From the NCBI GenBank assembly GCA_023442085.1, contig JAEZMT010000332.1:1-36495 (forward strand): a DNA stretch of 36,495 bases, read 5' to 3'. Below the pieces are notes generated by a model. The model was not told the origin of the DNA, ran no database searches, and worked only from the letters and a program-made list of their open reading frames with translations. Each line of letters starts with the position of its first letter. Position 1 is the first letter of the stretch. Both the position numbers and the translations under genes were made by a program. This document shows positions 16,080 through 24,350 of this stretch, in pieces. The DNA comes from Pseudomonadota bacterium. GTDB taxonomy: Bacteria > Pseudomonadota > Alphaproteobacteria > Rhizobiales > Xanthobacteraceae.

Positions 16080-18080
16080 ATGAATTCCCTCTCCCACGAT
16101 AGCCTCGACACGCGGCCCGCTGCATGGTCCGAAGAGCTGCGGGCGCGCCTTCGCCCCCTGGCGCCGCGGCTGGTGTTCGGATTGCGGCTCGCGGCGTCGG
16201 TTTGTCTTGCCCTCTACATCACCTATGCTCTGGAACTTCAGAATTCCTTCTGGGCGGCGACGACCGCCGCCATCGTCTGCCAGCCCAATCTCGGCACCTC
16301 GCTCCAGAAGGGGCGCTGGCGCATCATCGGGACCATTGTCGGCGCGCTGGCCATGATCGCCCTTCTGGCGGCGTTCGCGCAGCAGCGCTACGCGCTCGCC
16401 CTCAGCCTCGCTGTGTGGTGCGGGGCGTGCGGCGTCGCCGTCGTCCTGCTGCGCAATTTTGCCTCCTATGCCGCGGCGCTGGCGGGCTTCACGGCGTCCG
16501 TCGTCTTCGCCGATACGATCAGCGATCCGACCTCGGCTTTTTTTCTTTCGCTCATCCGGGTGAGCGAGATCTGCATCGGCATCGCCGCGACGGTCTTCGT
16601 CATCCTGCTCACCGATTTCGGCGCGGCCAGCCGGCGGCTCGCGGACCTGCTGCAGGATGCCGCCGGGCAGATTTCCAGGGGCTTCCGCGCGACCCTCGTC
16701 GCGCCGGGAGAGGCGGCCGGGCAGCGCGGGAGGTTCAGGGACCTCCTGCGCTCGCTCGGCCCGCTTCACCTCGCCACGGACGCGGCCATCGCGGACTCCT
16801 CCTATCTGCGGTCGCGCGGTGGCAATCTGCGCCGCGCCTCCGCCCGCCTGATGGACGCGGTGCTGGCGTGGCAGGAGATCGCCCGCGTCGCCGATGTCCC
16901 CGGCGACCCTGCCGAAGCGGCGCGCGCGCAACTGGACGCAGTGCTTGCGCGGCTCGATGCCCGCGCCCTTGCCACCGACCCGGAGCGGTTCCGCGATGCC
17001 TGTCGCGCGGCGCTGGAGGCCATCGAAGCCATCCCGCCCGGCGACCGGCGAACCACCGTGCTTCTGGACGCCACCCGCACCCTCGCGACCAGTCTTCAGG
17101 AGATGGCCGAGAGCATCTCCCTGCTCCAGGGCGGGCGAGCGGCGCGGGTGCAGTTCGCGCCCCGGGCCGTCGTCATCGGCGATCCGCTGCCGGCCATCCT
17201 CAGCGGCGTGCGTGTGTTCACGGCAGTGGCGGGGGCGGCGGCGTTTGCCATCTTCACCGCCTGGCCGCAAGGGCCGCTTGCCATCGCGTTCGTCGCCATC
17301 GCCACCCTGATCTTCGGAGCGGCCGGCGACCAGACGCGCGCGCTGGCGGTGGACTACACCATCGGCTCGGTGTTGATGGCGGTGATCGGCGGCGTGCTCT
17401 ATTTCGGCGTCCTGCCCTCCCTCTCCACCTTCGCCGGGCTGGCGACGATGCTTGTGCTGCTGATGGTTCCCATCGGCTTCATGCAGGCGGGGAGCTGGCA
17501 CCCGACCCTCTTCCTCGCCATGGCCGTCACCTCGCTGCCGCTGCTTCAGATCGGCAATCCGATCGCCTACGACCCGTCCGCCTTCTTCAACGGCGCGCTG
17601 ACCATCGTCGGGGGCACCGCCGCGGGGCTGGTCTGCTTCATCATCCTGCCGGTGCTGTCGCCGCAGACGCGGGCGCGGCGCCTCCTCGCCCTGTCCATGC
17701 GCGACGTGCGGCGACTGGCGGCGCGGGCCCGGCCCGGCGATGCCGCGCGCTGGGCTGCGCTGATGACCCGCCGTGTCGAAGACCTGCCGCCGCAGGCAAG
17801 CGACGATGACGCCCGCCACCTGCTGGCCCTGTTCGCGCTCGGCCGCGCCATCGTCCTCCTGCGCGCCGCGCTTGCCGGCGAAGACGCGGAGCAATTCACC
17901 AGCGCCTGCGTCGCGCTTGCCGAAGGCCGCCCGGCTGCCGCCCGCGACGCCTCTGCGGAGCTGGCGGCGCTTCTGGACGACAAGGCTGCATCACCGGCTG
18001 CGGCGTCCTCGCGCGCGCAACTGGCGATCCTCGTCGATGCGCTCGACGCCGCCGCCGGCCTGTTCCCGCGCGCGACCTGA
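16080..18080 (+). CDS. FUSC-family inner-membrane efflux protein (AaeB-like)
   Basis: The product is 666 residues from the ATG at 16080; an ATG at 16038 would add 14 residues and cannot be excluded, since neither start has a strong ribosome site. Membrane segments fall in two groups, about residues 28-180 and 375-520, each followed by a long cytoplasmic stretch, the duplicated layout of FUSC proteins such as AaeB and YccS. The conserved FWAATTAAIVCQPNLG run near residue 55 is typical. AaeB exports hydroxylated aromatic acids using the proton gradient with the HlyD-like AaeA. The next two genes encode a DUF1656 protein and a HlyD protein, completing an aaeX-aaeA-aaeB-like set in a different order. 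Confidence 0.88.
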   Translation: MNSLSHDSLDTRPAAWSEELRARLRPLAPRLVFGLRLAASVCLALYITYALELQNSFWAATTAAIVCQPNLGTSLQKGRWRIIGTIVGALAMIALLAAFAQQRYALALSLAVWCGACGVAVVLLRNFASYAAALAGFTASVVFADTISDPTSAFFLSLIRVSEICIGIAATVFVILLTDFGAASRRLADLLQDAAGQISRGFRATLVAPGEAAGQRGRFRDLLRSLGPLHLATDAAIADSSYLRSRGGNLRRASARLMDAVLAWQEIARVADVPGDPAEAARAQLDAVLARLDARALATDPERFRDACRAALEAIEAIPPGDRRTTVLLDATRTLATSLQEMAESISLLQGGRAARVQFAPRAVVIGDPLPAILSGVRVFTAVAGAAAFAIFTAWPQGPLAIAFVAIATLIFGAAGDQTRALAVDYTIGSVLMAVIGGVLYFGVLPSLSTFAGLATMLVLLMVPIGFMQAGSWHPTLFLAMAVTSLPLLQIGNPIAYDPSAFFNGALTIVGGTAAGLVCFIILPVLSPQTRARRLLALSMRDVRRLAARARPGDAARWAALMTRRVEDLPPQASDDDARHLLALFALGRAIVLLRAALAGEDAEQFTSACVALAEGRPAAARDASAELAALLDDKAASPAAASSRAQLAILVDALDAAAGLFPRAT

Positions 18081-18102
18081 CCGCACAACATGGAGCCGGA
18101 TC

Positions 18103-18309
18103 ATGTTTTCGGAGCTGTCTGTCCTCGGCGTGCTGTTCTCGCCCTTCGTGGCGATGATGACCGTGGCATGGCTCATCACCATGCCGCTCATCATGCTCGG
18201 CAACCGCATCGGCCTGTCCCGCGCGGTGTGGCACCCCGCCCTCTTCACCCTCGCGATCTACGTGATCGTGCTGTCCCTCACCGTGCTGACCATGGGAGCC
18301 CGTTCATGA
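18103..18309 (+). CDS. DUF1656 small membrane protein (AaeX-like)
   Basis: The 68-residue protein has two hydrophobic segments separated by a short loop, NRIGLSRAVWHPALF, which is typical of DUF1656. AaeX is the corresponding small protein in the Escherichia coli p-hydroxybenzoate efflux operon; its exact role is not established. It starts at ATG 18103 after GGAGCCGG, 22 bp beyond the FUSC stop, and its own stop overlaps the start of the HlyD gene (ATGA). Confidence 0.88.
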   Translation: MFSELSVLGVLFSPFVAMMTVAWLITMPLIMLGNRIGLSRAVWHPALFTLAIYVIVLSLTVLTMGARS

Positions 18310-19205
18310 GCGCCATCGAATTGCCCGCCGGGAAGCGCGCTTCCCTGTTGCCCCGCCTCGCGCGGGTGCTTGTGACCCTCGCCGCCGTGGGCGTCGCCGG
18401 GGTGCTCGGATGGCGCATGTGGGAGACCTATATGACCACCCCCTGGACGCGCGACGGCACCGTGCGGGCCTATGTGGTCACCGTCGCGCCGCAGATCTCG
18501 GGGCGCATCGTGGAGCTGCCGGTGAAGGCCGACCAGTTCGTCCACAAGGGCGACCTGCTGATGGTCATCGAGCCGGCCGACTACCAGAACGCCCTCGCCA
18601 GCGCAGAGGCCGCCGTCGCCCGCGCCAAGGCGGATCTCGAAAACAAGAAGGCGGAGGCGGAGCGCCGCACGAAGCTGAGCGCCATCGCCGCCTCGGAAGA
18701 GGAAAAGGAGAGCTTCGCGGCCTCGGCGGACATGGCGGTGGCCGCCTATCAGCAGGCGCTCGCCGACCGCGACCAGGCGAAGCTGAATCTCAGCCGCACG
18801 CGCATCGTCTCGCCGGTGAACGGCTATGTCACGAACCTCCTCACCCAGGTCGGCGACTACGGCATCAGCGGCCAGCGCGCGCTCTCCGTGGTGGACAGCG
18901 ACAGCTTCTGGGTGGACGGCTATTTCGAGGAAACCGTCCTCTCCGGCATCCATCTGGGCGACACGGCGAAAGTGGCGCTGATGGCCTATGGCGCGCCCCT
19001 CACCGGGCATGTGAGCGGCATCGGCCGGGGCATCGCCATTCCCAATGTCGCGCCGGACGTTTCCGGCCTCGCCTCGGTCAACCCGGTGTTCACCTGGGTG
19101 CGCCTCGCCCAGCGCGTGCCGGTGCGCATCGCGCTCGATCCTGTGCCGCCGTCTATCACCCTCTCCGCCGGACTCACCGCGACGGTCACCATCACCGGCA
19201 AATGA
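18306..19205 (+). CDS. HlyD/EmrA-family periplasmic adaptor (AaeA-like)
   Basis: The 299-residue protein has one N-terminal membrane anchor (about residues 18-36), a biotinyl-lipoyl-like half (VTVAPQISGRIVELPVKADQFV), a helical hairpin rich in Ala, Lys and Glu at about 95-155, the second lipoyl half (RIVSPVNGYVTNL), and a beta-barrel domain. This is the normal architecture of adaptors that link an inner-membrane pump to an outer-membrane channel. It overlaps the DUF1656 gene by 4 bases and is the last gene of the efflux operon. The partner is the FUSC protein. No outer-membrane factor is encoded nearby, so a TolC-like protein elsewhere is needed. Confidence 0.92.
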   Translation: MSAIELPAGKRASLLPRLARVLVTLAAVGVAGVLGWRMWETYMTTPWTRDGTVRAYVVTVAPQISGRIVELPVKADQFVHKGDLLMVIEPADYQNALASAEAAVARAKADLENKKAEAERRTKLSAIAASEEEKESFAASADMAVAAYQQALADRDQAKLNLSRTRIVSPVNGYVTNLLTQVGDYGISGQRALSVVDSDSFWVDGYFEETVLSGIHLGDTAKVALMAYGAPLTGHVSGIGRGIAIPNVAPDVSGLASVNPVFTWVRLAQRVPVRIALDPVPPSITLSAGLTATVTITGK

Positions 19206-19296
19206 TCGCCGGTGCGCAGGAACGGCCTGCCCCGAAACGGGCGGGCCGCGTCCGCTTTCCGTGGCCCGATCTTCCTCCGGAATGACTGTGCCGCGC

Positions 19297-19310
19297 CATA
19301 CCAAGGTATG
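19297..19310 (+). promoter_or_regulatory. 14-bp inverted repeat with -10 (site 8)
   Basis: CATAC CAAG GTATG is a perfect palindrome outside the spacer. TATTAC at 19335-19340 begins exactly 25 bp after it. The ydeP-like start is 144 bp downstream, which would leave a leader of about 108 bases. Confidence 0.75.
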
Positions 19311-19454
19311 CGCCGGGCATATGTGAAGCCCATTTATTACAGCCGACCCCGCAGGTCATCATTGGCTCGTCTTCCGGTTACTTCCGAACCGGCGACGTGC
19401 GTCGTCGAGCAAGACGCGCGCAAGAGCCTCTCACCCCTGCTGCGGGAGCCGCCC

Positions 19455-21752
19455 ATGGGCATCGCGAAAACCATCCGTCCCTATCACGAGCCCGCCGGCG
19501 GCTGGGGTGCCCTGAAGGCCATGGGCAGCGCGCTGGTGGAGCAGCACGTCGCCGTGTCCGGCATGGCCACCCTCGCCCGCATGAACCAGCCGGGCGGGTT
19601 CGATTGTCCCGGCTGCGGATGGGGCGATCCCAAGCACACCTCGCCCTTCGAATATTGCGAGAACGGCGGCAAGGCGGTGGCCTGGGAGGCGACCACGAAG
19701 CGCTGCACGCCCGAATTCTTCGCCGCCCACACCGTCACCGCGCTCAGCGCCCTCGGCGATTACGAGCTGGAGATGGAAGGCCGCCTCACACACCCCATGC
19801 GCTACGATGCGGCAAGCGACCGCTACCTGCCGGTGACCTGGGAGGAGGCCTTCGCGCTGGTGGGCCGGCATCTCAATGCCCTGCCCGATCCGAACATGGC
19901 GGACTTCTACACATCGGGCCGCGCCTCCAATGAAGCGGCCTTTCTCTACCAGCTGTTCGCCCGCGAATACGGCACCAACAACTTTCCCGACTGTTCCAAC
20001 ATGTGCCACGAGGCCACCAGCGTCGGGCTGCCTCAGTCCATCGGCGTCGGCAAGGGCACGGTGCTGCTGGAGGACTTCGCGCGCGCCGACTGCATCTTCA
20101 TCTTCGGCCAGAACCCCGGCACCAATTCGCCGCGCATGATGACCGAGCTGCGCAACGCCTCGCGGCGCGGCGCCACCATCATGTCGTTCAACCCCTTCCG
20201 CGAGCGGGCGCTGGAGCGCTTCCAGGCGCCGCAGAACCCGGTGGAGATGGCGACGCTGACCTCCACGCCCATCTCCTCGCGCATCTTCCAGGTGCGCGTC
20301 GGCGGCGACGTGGCCCTTCTCAAGGGCATGATGAAGCACCTCGTGGCGGCGGATGACGCGACCCGCGCGCAAGAACTGGCGCCGGTGCTCGACTGGGACT
20401 TCATCCGCGGCCACACCGCCGGCATCGACGCCCTTATCGCCGATCTCACAGCCACCGCCTGGGAGGATATCGAGCGCAAGAGCGGCATCGCCCGCGCCGA
20501 CATCGAGACGGCGGCCGAGGCCTACCTGAAGGCGGAGCGGGCGATCCTCGTCTACGGCATGGGCATCACCCAGCATCGCCACGGCACCAAGAACGTGCAG
20601 CAGATCGCCAATCTCGCGCTGCTCAAGGGCAACGTGGGGCGCGAGGGCGCCGGCATCTGTCCGGTGCGCGGCCATTCCAACGTGCAGGGCGACCGCACGG
20701 TGGGCATCACGGAAGTGCCCTCCGACGCGCTGCTCGCGGCCATCGAGGCACGCTTCGGCTTCACCCCGCCGCGCGCGTTCGGCCACAACGTGGTCACCGC
20801 GCTGGAGGCCATGCTGCGCGGCGAGACCAAGGTGTTCATCGGCCTCGGCGGCAATTTCGCCGCCGCCATCCCGGACTGGCAGCTGACCCAGGCGGCCATG
20901 CGGAAGCTGGACCTCACCGTCCACATCGCCACCAAGCTCAACCGCAGCCACCTCGTCCACGGGCGCGACGCGCTGATCCTGCCCTGCCTCGGGCGGACCG
21001 AGATCGACATGCAGGCGAGCGGGCCGCAGTCGGTCACGGTGGAGGATTCCATGTCCATGGTCCACGCCTCCAGGGGCCACAATCCGCCGGCCTCCGCGCA
21101 TCTGAAGAGCGAGCCGGCGATCATCGCCGGAATGGCGCGGGCGACCCTCGGCAGCCGGTCCAGGGTGAACTGGGAGGCGCTGACGGCGGATTACGCGCGG
21201 ATCCGCGAGGACATCGAAGCGGTATTCCCCATCTTCCAGGGCTACAACGCCCGCATCCAGGCGCCGGGCGGCTTCCACCTCACCTCCACCGCCCGCGAGC
21301 GGATCTGGGCGACGGCCTCGGGCAAGGCGAACTTCATCGTCTGCGAGGGCCTGTGCGAGGACCCCGGCGTCACCGGTCACCCGCTCTGGCTCACCACCAT
21401 TCGCAGCCACGACCAGTACAACACCACGCTCTATTCGCTCTCCGACCGCTATCGCGGCGTCCATGGCGCGCGCGACGTGATCTTCCTTGGCGAGAGGGAG
21501 ATGGAAAAGCGCGGGCTGAAGCCCGACGACCGCGTGGACATCGTGACCCTCTCCACCGACGGCATCGAGCGCGCGGTGCGCGGCTTCCGCGTCGTGCTCC
21601 ATCCGTTCCCGGAGGCGAGCTGCGCGGCCTACTACCCCGAGACCAACCCCCTCGTGCCGCTCTACGCGCACGACCCGCAGAGCTTCACCCCGGCCTCGAA
21701 GGGCGTCCCCGTGCGCCTCGTGAAGTCCGCCCCCGCCACCGGAGCGAAATGA
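19455..21752 (+). CDS. ydeP: FdhF/YdeP-family molybdopterin oxidoreductase
   Basis: The 765-residue protein belongs to the molybdopterin-dependent oxidoreductases related to formate dehydrogenase H. The YdeP branch is linked to acid resistance in Escherichia coli but has no established substrate. An N-terminal cluster of Cys51 and Cys54 (CPGCGWGDP), Cys68 and Cys84 lies where related enzymes bind iron-sulfur, though spacing differs from the FdhF 4Fe-4S site. Cys184 in SNMCHEATS is the candidate Mo ligand, in place of selenocysteine. Other markers are FGQNPGTNSPRMM, RGHSNVQGDRTVG and the C-terminal cofactor-binding domain. The ATG at 19455 has GGGAG at good distance. The stop overlaps the cydA start, so the enzyme is co-translated with a cytochrome bd oxidase. 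It has no twin-arginine signal and should be cytoplasmic. Confidence 0.88.
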   Translation: MGIAKTIRPYHEPAGGWGALKAMGSALVEQHVAVSGMATLARMNQPGGFDCPGCGWGDPKHTSPFEYCENGGKAVAWEATTKRCTPEFFAAHTVTALSALGDYELEMEGRLTHPMRYDAASDRYLPVTWEEAFALVGRHLNALPDPNMADFYTSGRASNEAAFLYQLFAREYGTNNFPDCSNMCHEATSVGLPQSIGVGKGTVLLEDFARADCIFIFGQNPGTNSPRMMTELRNASRRGATIMSFNPFRERALERFQAPQNPVEMATLTSTPISSRIFQVRVGGDVALLKGMMKHLVAADDATRAQELAPVLDWDFIRGHTAGIDALIADLTATAWEDIERKSGIARADIETAAEAYLKAERAILVYGMGITQHRHGTKNVQQIANLALLKGNVGREGAGICPVRGHSNVQGDRTVGITEVPSDALLAAIEARFGFTPPRAFGHNVVTALEAMLRGETKVFIGLGGNFAAAIPDWQLTQAAMRKLDLTVHIATKLNRSHLVHGRDALILPCLGRTEIDMQASGPQSVTVEDSMSMVHASRGHNPPASAHLKSEPAIIAGMARATLGSRSRVNWEALTADYARIREDIEAVFPIFQGYNARIQAPGGFHLTSTARERIWATASGKANFIVCEGLCEDPGVTGHPLWLTTIRSHDQYNTTLYSLSDRYRGVHGARDVIFLGEREMEKRGLKPDDRVDIVTLSTDGIERAVRGFRVVLHPFPEASCAAYYPETNPLVPLYAHDPQSFTPASKGVPVRLVKSAPATGAK

Positions 21753-23173
21753 CCATGGACGCCCTTGCGCTCTCGCGCCTGCAATTCGCCTTCACCGTCG
21801 GCTTCCACATCCTGTGGCCGACACTCACCATCGGCACAGCCTGGTTAGTCACCCTGCTCAGCTTCCTGTGGTGGCGGACCGGCAGGACGGTCTATCGCGA
21901 TCTGATGCGCTTCTGGATGCGCCTGTTCGCCCTCGTGTTCGGCATGGGGGTGGTGACCGGCATCGTGCTGAGCTACCAGATCGGCACCAACTGGGCCGGC
22001 TTCTCGCGCTCCGTCGCCAACGTGCTCGGCCCGCTCCTCGCGTATGAGACCATGACCGCCTTCTTCCTGGAGGCGGGCTTCATCGGCATCATGCTGTTCG
22101 GCGAATCCCGCGTATCGAAGGGAACGCACTTCTTCGCCTGTCTCATGGTGGCGGGCGGCGCGCTCATCAGCACCACCTGGATCATCGCCGCCAACAGCTG
22201 GATGCAGACGCCGGCCGGCGCCGTCGCGGATGCCGGGGGCATCTTCCATGTGGTGGACTGGTGGCAGGTGATCTTCACCGCCTCCTTCCCCTATCGCCTC
22301 GCCCACATGGTGTGCGCCAGCTTCCTCACCTGCGCCTTCATGATCGCCGGCGTCTCCGCCTTCCATCTGTGGCGCGGCCAGCATGTGGCCGCCTCGCGCA
22401 CCGCCTTTTCCATGGCGCTGTGGCTGGCCCTGGTGCTGGCGCCGCTCCAGATCTTCATCGGCGACCTGCATGGCCGCAACACGCTGGTGGAGCAGCCGAC
22501 CAAGCTCGCCGCCATGGAAGGCCTGTGGGACACCACCCGCGGCCCGGCCATGACCGTCATCGCCTGGCCCGACATGGCGGCGCAGAAGAACCTCTACGCG
22601 CTCGAAATCCCCCACCTCGCCAGCCTCTATCTCACCCACAGCTGGGACGGGGAGGTTCAGGGCCTGAAGGCGGTGCCCCCCGCCGACCAGCCCAACGTGC
22701 CGATCGTGTTCTTCGCCTTCCGCATCATGGCCGGCATCGGCATGCTGCTGCTGGCGACGGCGGTGACGGGGCTGGTGCTGCGGATGCGCCGCCGGCTCTA
22801 CGACACCCGCTGGTTTCAATACCTCGCCATGGCCACCACCCCCCTCGGCCTCGTCGCCGTGCTGGCCGGATGGACGGTGACGGAGGCCGGTCGGCAGCCC
22901 TGGATCATCTACGGCGTGTTGCGCACCGCCGATGCCGTCGCCCCGGTCGCCGCCGGGGCGGTGACCACCAGCCTCCTCATCTTCTTCGCCGTCTACAATC
23001 TGCTGCTGCTCGCCTTCCTCTGGTTCGCCGGACGGGTGGCGTTCAAGGGCCCGACCGACACGTCGCCCGAGGTGGCGGAGCACCCCGGCATGGAGCGCAC
23101 CAGCGTCGGCCTCTTCACCAACTCCCCCACCCTTCCGTCGCCCGTCCCCGGCGTCGGACAAGCGAAGGCCTGA
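21749..23173 (+). CDS. cydA: Cytochrome bd-type quinol oxidase subunit I, short Q-loop (CIO-like)
   Basis: The 474-residue integral membrane protein oxidises quinol and reduces O2 to water. Expected haem ligands are present: His20 (GFHILWP), His186 (YRLAHMV) and Met327 (FRIMAGIG). Glu100 and Glu108 in the proton path and Lys252/Glu257 in QPTKLAAMEG of the quinol loop also fit. The region between His186 and Met327 is much shorter than in Escherichia coli CydA (Met393), so this is the short Q-loop, cyanide-insensitive (CioA) type. The start at 21749 (MTMD) overlaps the ydeP-like stop; ATG 21755 is an alternative. Such oxidases have high O2 affinity or resist cyanide, sulfide and peroxide. Confidence 0.95.
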   Translation: MTMDALALSRLQFAFTVGFHILWPTLTIGTAWLVTLLSFLWWRTGRTVYRDLMRFWMRLFALVFGMGVVTGIVLSYQIGTNWAGFSRSVANVLGPLLAYETMTAFFLEAGFIGIMLFGESRVSKGTHFFACLMVAGGALISTTWIIAANSWMQTPAGAVADAGGIFHVVDWWQVIFTASFPYRLAHMVCASFLTCAFMIAGVSAFHLWRGQHVAASRTAFSMALWLALVLAPLQIFIGDLHGRNTLVEQPTKLAAMEGLWDTTRGPAMTVIAWPDMAAQKNLYALEIPHLASLYLTHSWDGEVQGLKAVPPADQPNVPIVFFAFRIMAGIGMLLLATAVTGLVLRMRRRLYDTRWFQYLAMATTPLGLVAVLAGWTVTEAGRQPWIIYGVLRTADAVAPVAAGAVTTSLLIFFAVYNLLLLAFLWFAGRVAFKGPTDTSPEVAEHPGMERTSVGLFTNSPTLPSPVPGVGQAKA

Positions 23174-23175
23174 CC

Positions 23176-24210
23176 ATGACCGAGCTGATGCAGGCGGACC
23201 ATGTGCCGCTCCTCTTCGCCGCCGCTGCCCTCTTCTGCGTCACCGTCTACGTGCTCGCGGACGGGCTCGACCTCGGCGTCGGCATCCTCTTCCTCGCCGC
23301 CCCGCGCGATCAGGACCGCGACGTGATGATGGCCTCCATCGAGCCCGTCTGGGACGGCAACGAGACGTGGCTGGTGATGGGCGGCACCCTGCTCTTCGCC
23401 GCCTTTCCCGCCGGCTACTACATCCTGCTGCCGGCCTTCTATCTGCCCATCATGTTCATGCTGTTCGCCCTGATCTTCCGGGGCGTCGCCTTCGGCTTCC
23501 GCCTGCAGGCGACGCGGTTCCGGCCGGTGTGGGATGCCGCCTTCTTCGCCGGGTCCGTCCTCGCCACCTTCTGCCAGGGGCTCATCCTCGGCGGGCTCAT
23601 CGACGGGGTGCCGGTGGAGAACGGCATGTTCGCGGGCGGCGCCTTCAGCTTCCTCAGCGTGCTCGGCGTCTTGTGCGGCATCGGCCTGGTGGGCGGCTAT
23701 GCGCTCATCGGCGCCGGCTGGCTGATCTGGAAGGCGGAGGGGCCGACGCAGGTGTTCGGCCGGGAGATCGCCCGCGCGGCGCTCATCCTCACCGCCGCGA
23801 TGATGCTGCTGGTGAGCCTGTGGAGCGCCTGGAGCGTGCCCGAGGTCGCGGCGCGCTGGTTCGCTCTGCCGAACCTGTTCTGGCTCGCGCCCGTGCCGCT
23901 CCTCACGGTGGCGGTGATCGCATGGATCTGGTGGGCCATCTGGAACGGCCGCGAGGCGCAGACCTTTGCGCTCGCCCTCGTGCTGTACGCCCTCGGCCTG
24001 TTCGGCCTCGTGGTGAGCCTGTGGCCCTATGTGGTGCCGCGTCAGGTCACCGTCTGGGACGGCCTGTCCGATCCCCGGTCGCTCGCCTTCCTCGGGGTGG
24101 GCGTCATGGTCATCATCCCGGTGGTGCTGGCCTATCAGGCCCACGCCTACTGGATCTTCCGGGGCAAGGTGCAGCACGAGGCGGACGGCGCGCACGGCGG
24201 CTACGGCTGA
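23176..24210 (+). CDS. cydB: Cytochrome bd-type quinol oxidase subunit II
   Basis: The 344-residue protein has about eight or nine membrane helices and the family's N-terminal segment YVLADGLDLGVGIL, followed by EPVWDGNETWLVMGG. It is the partner of CydA and stabilises the haem groups. It begins 2 bp after the cydA stop and ends the operon at a strong terminator. No cydX-like small gene and no cydDC assembly genes are seen downstream. The length is slightly shorter than Escherichia coli CydB (379), as usual for the CIO type. Confidence 0.95.
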   Translation: MTELMQADHVPLLFAAAALFCVTVYVLADGLDLGVGILFLAAPRDQDRDVMMASIEPVWDGNETWLVMGGTLLFAAFPAGYYILLPAFYLPIMFMLFALIFRGVAFGFRLQATRFRPVWDAAFFAGSVLATFCQGLILGGLIDGVPVENGMFAGGAFSFLSVLGVLCGIGLVGGYALIGAGWLIWKAEGPTQVFGREIARAALILTAAMMLLVSLWSAWSVPEVAARWFALPNLFWLAPVPLLTVAVIAWIWWAIWNGREAQTFALALVLYALGLFGLVVSLWPYVVPRQVTVWDGLSDPRSLAFLGVGVMVIIPVVLAYQAHAYWIFRGKVQHEADGAHGGYG

Positions 24211-24246
24211 TCCGCACTGTTCCCCTGACAGGCCCGGCCGAAACAG

Positions 24247-24292
24247 AGACGCCCCGCGCGATGGTGACCATCGCGCGGGGCGTCTTTCTTTT
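24247..24292 (+). terminator. Rho-independent terminator of ydeP-cydAB operon
   Basis: A 17- to 19-bp perfect stem (AGACGCCCCGCGCGATGG with its complement) has a minimal TGA loop and is followed by TTTCTTTT. It lies 36 bp after the cydB stop. Confidence 0.93.
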
Positions 24293-24317
24293 GGCGGGAG
24301 ATCAAGATGGAAGGCCC

Positions 24318-24350
24318 GGCGAAAATCGCCGAGTCCTTCGTTTTACGAAG
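24318..24350 (-). terminator. Two small hairpins after the OYE gene
   Basis: CTTCG-TAAAA-CGAAG starts right at the minus-strand stop codon, and CGGCGA-TTT-TCGCCG follows 2-3 bases later. Neither has a long T-run, so together they may stop transcription only partly. The strong hairpin at 24247 is just beyond. Confidence 0.5.

Noticed and set aside
13791..17894. Very long open frame on the minus strand (over 1,300 codons)
   Set aside because: It lies antisense to clear SDR, monooxygenase and FUSC genes and has a His/Arg/Gly-rich, low-complexity product, as expected for a shadow frame in GC-rich DNA.
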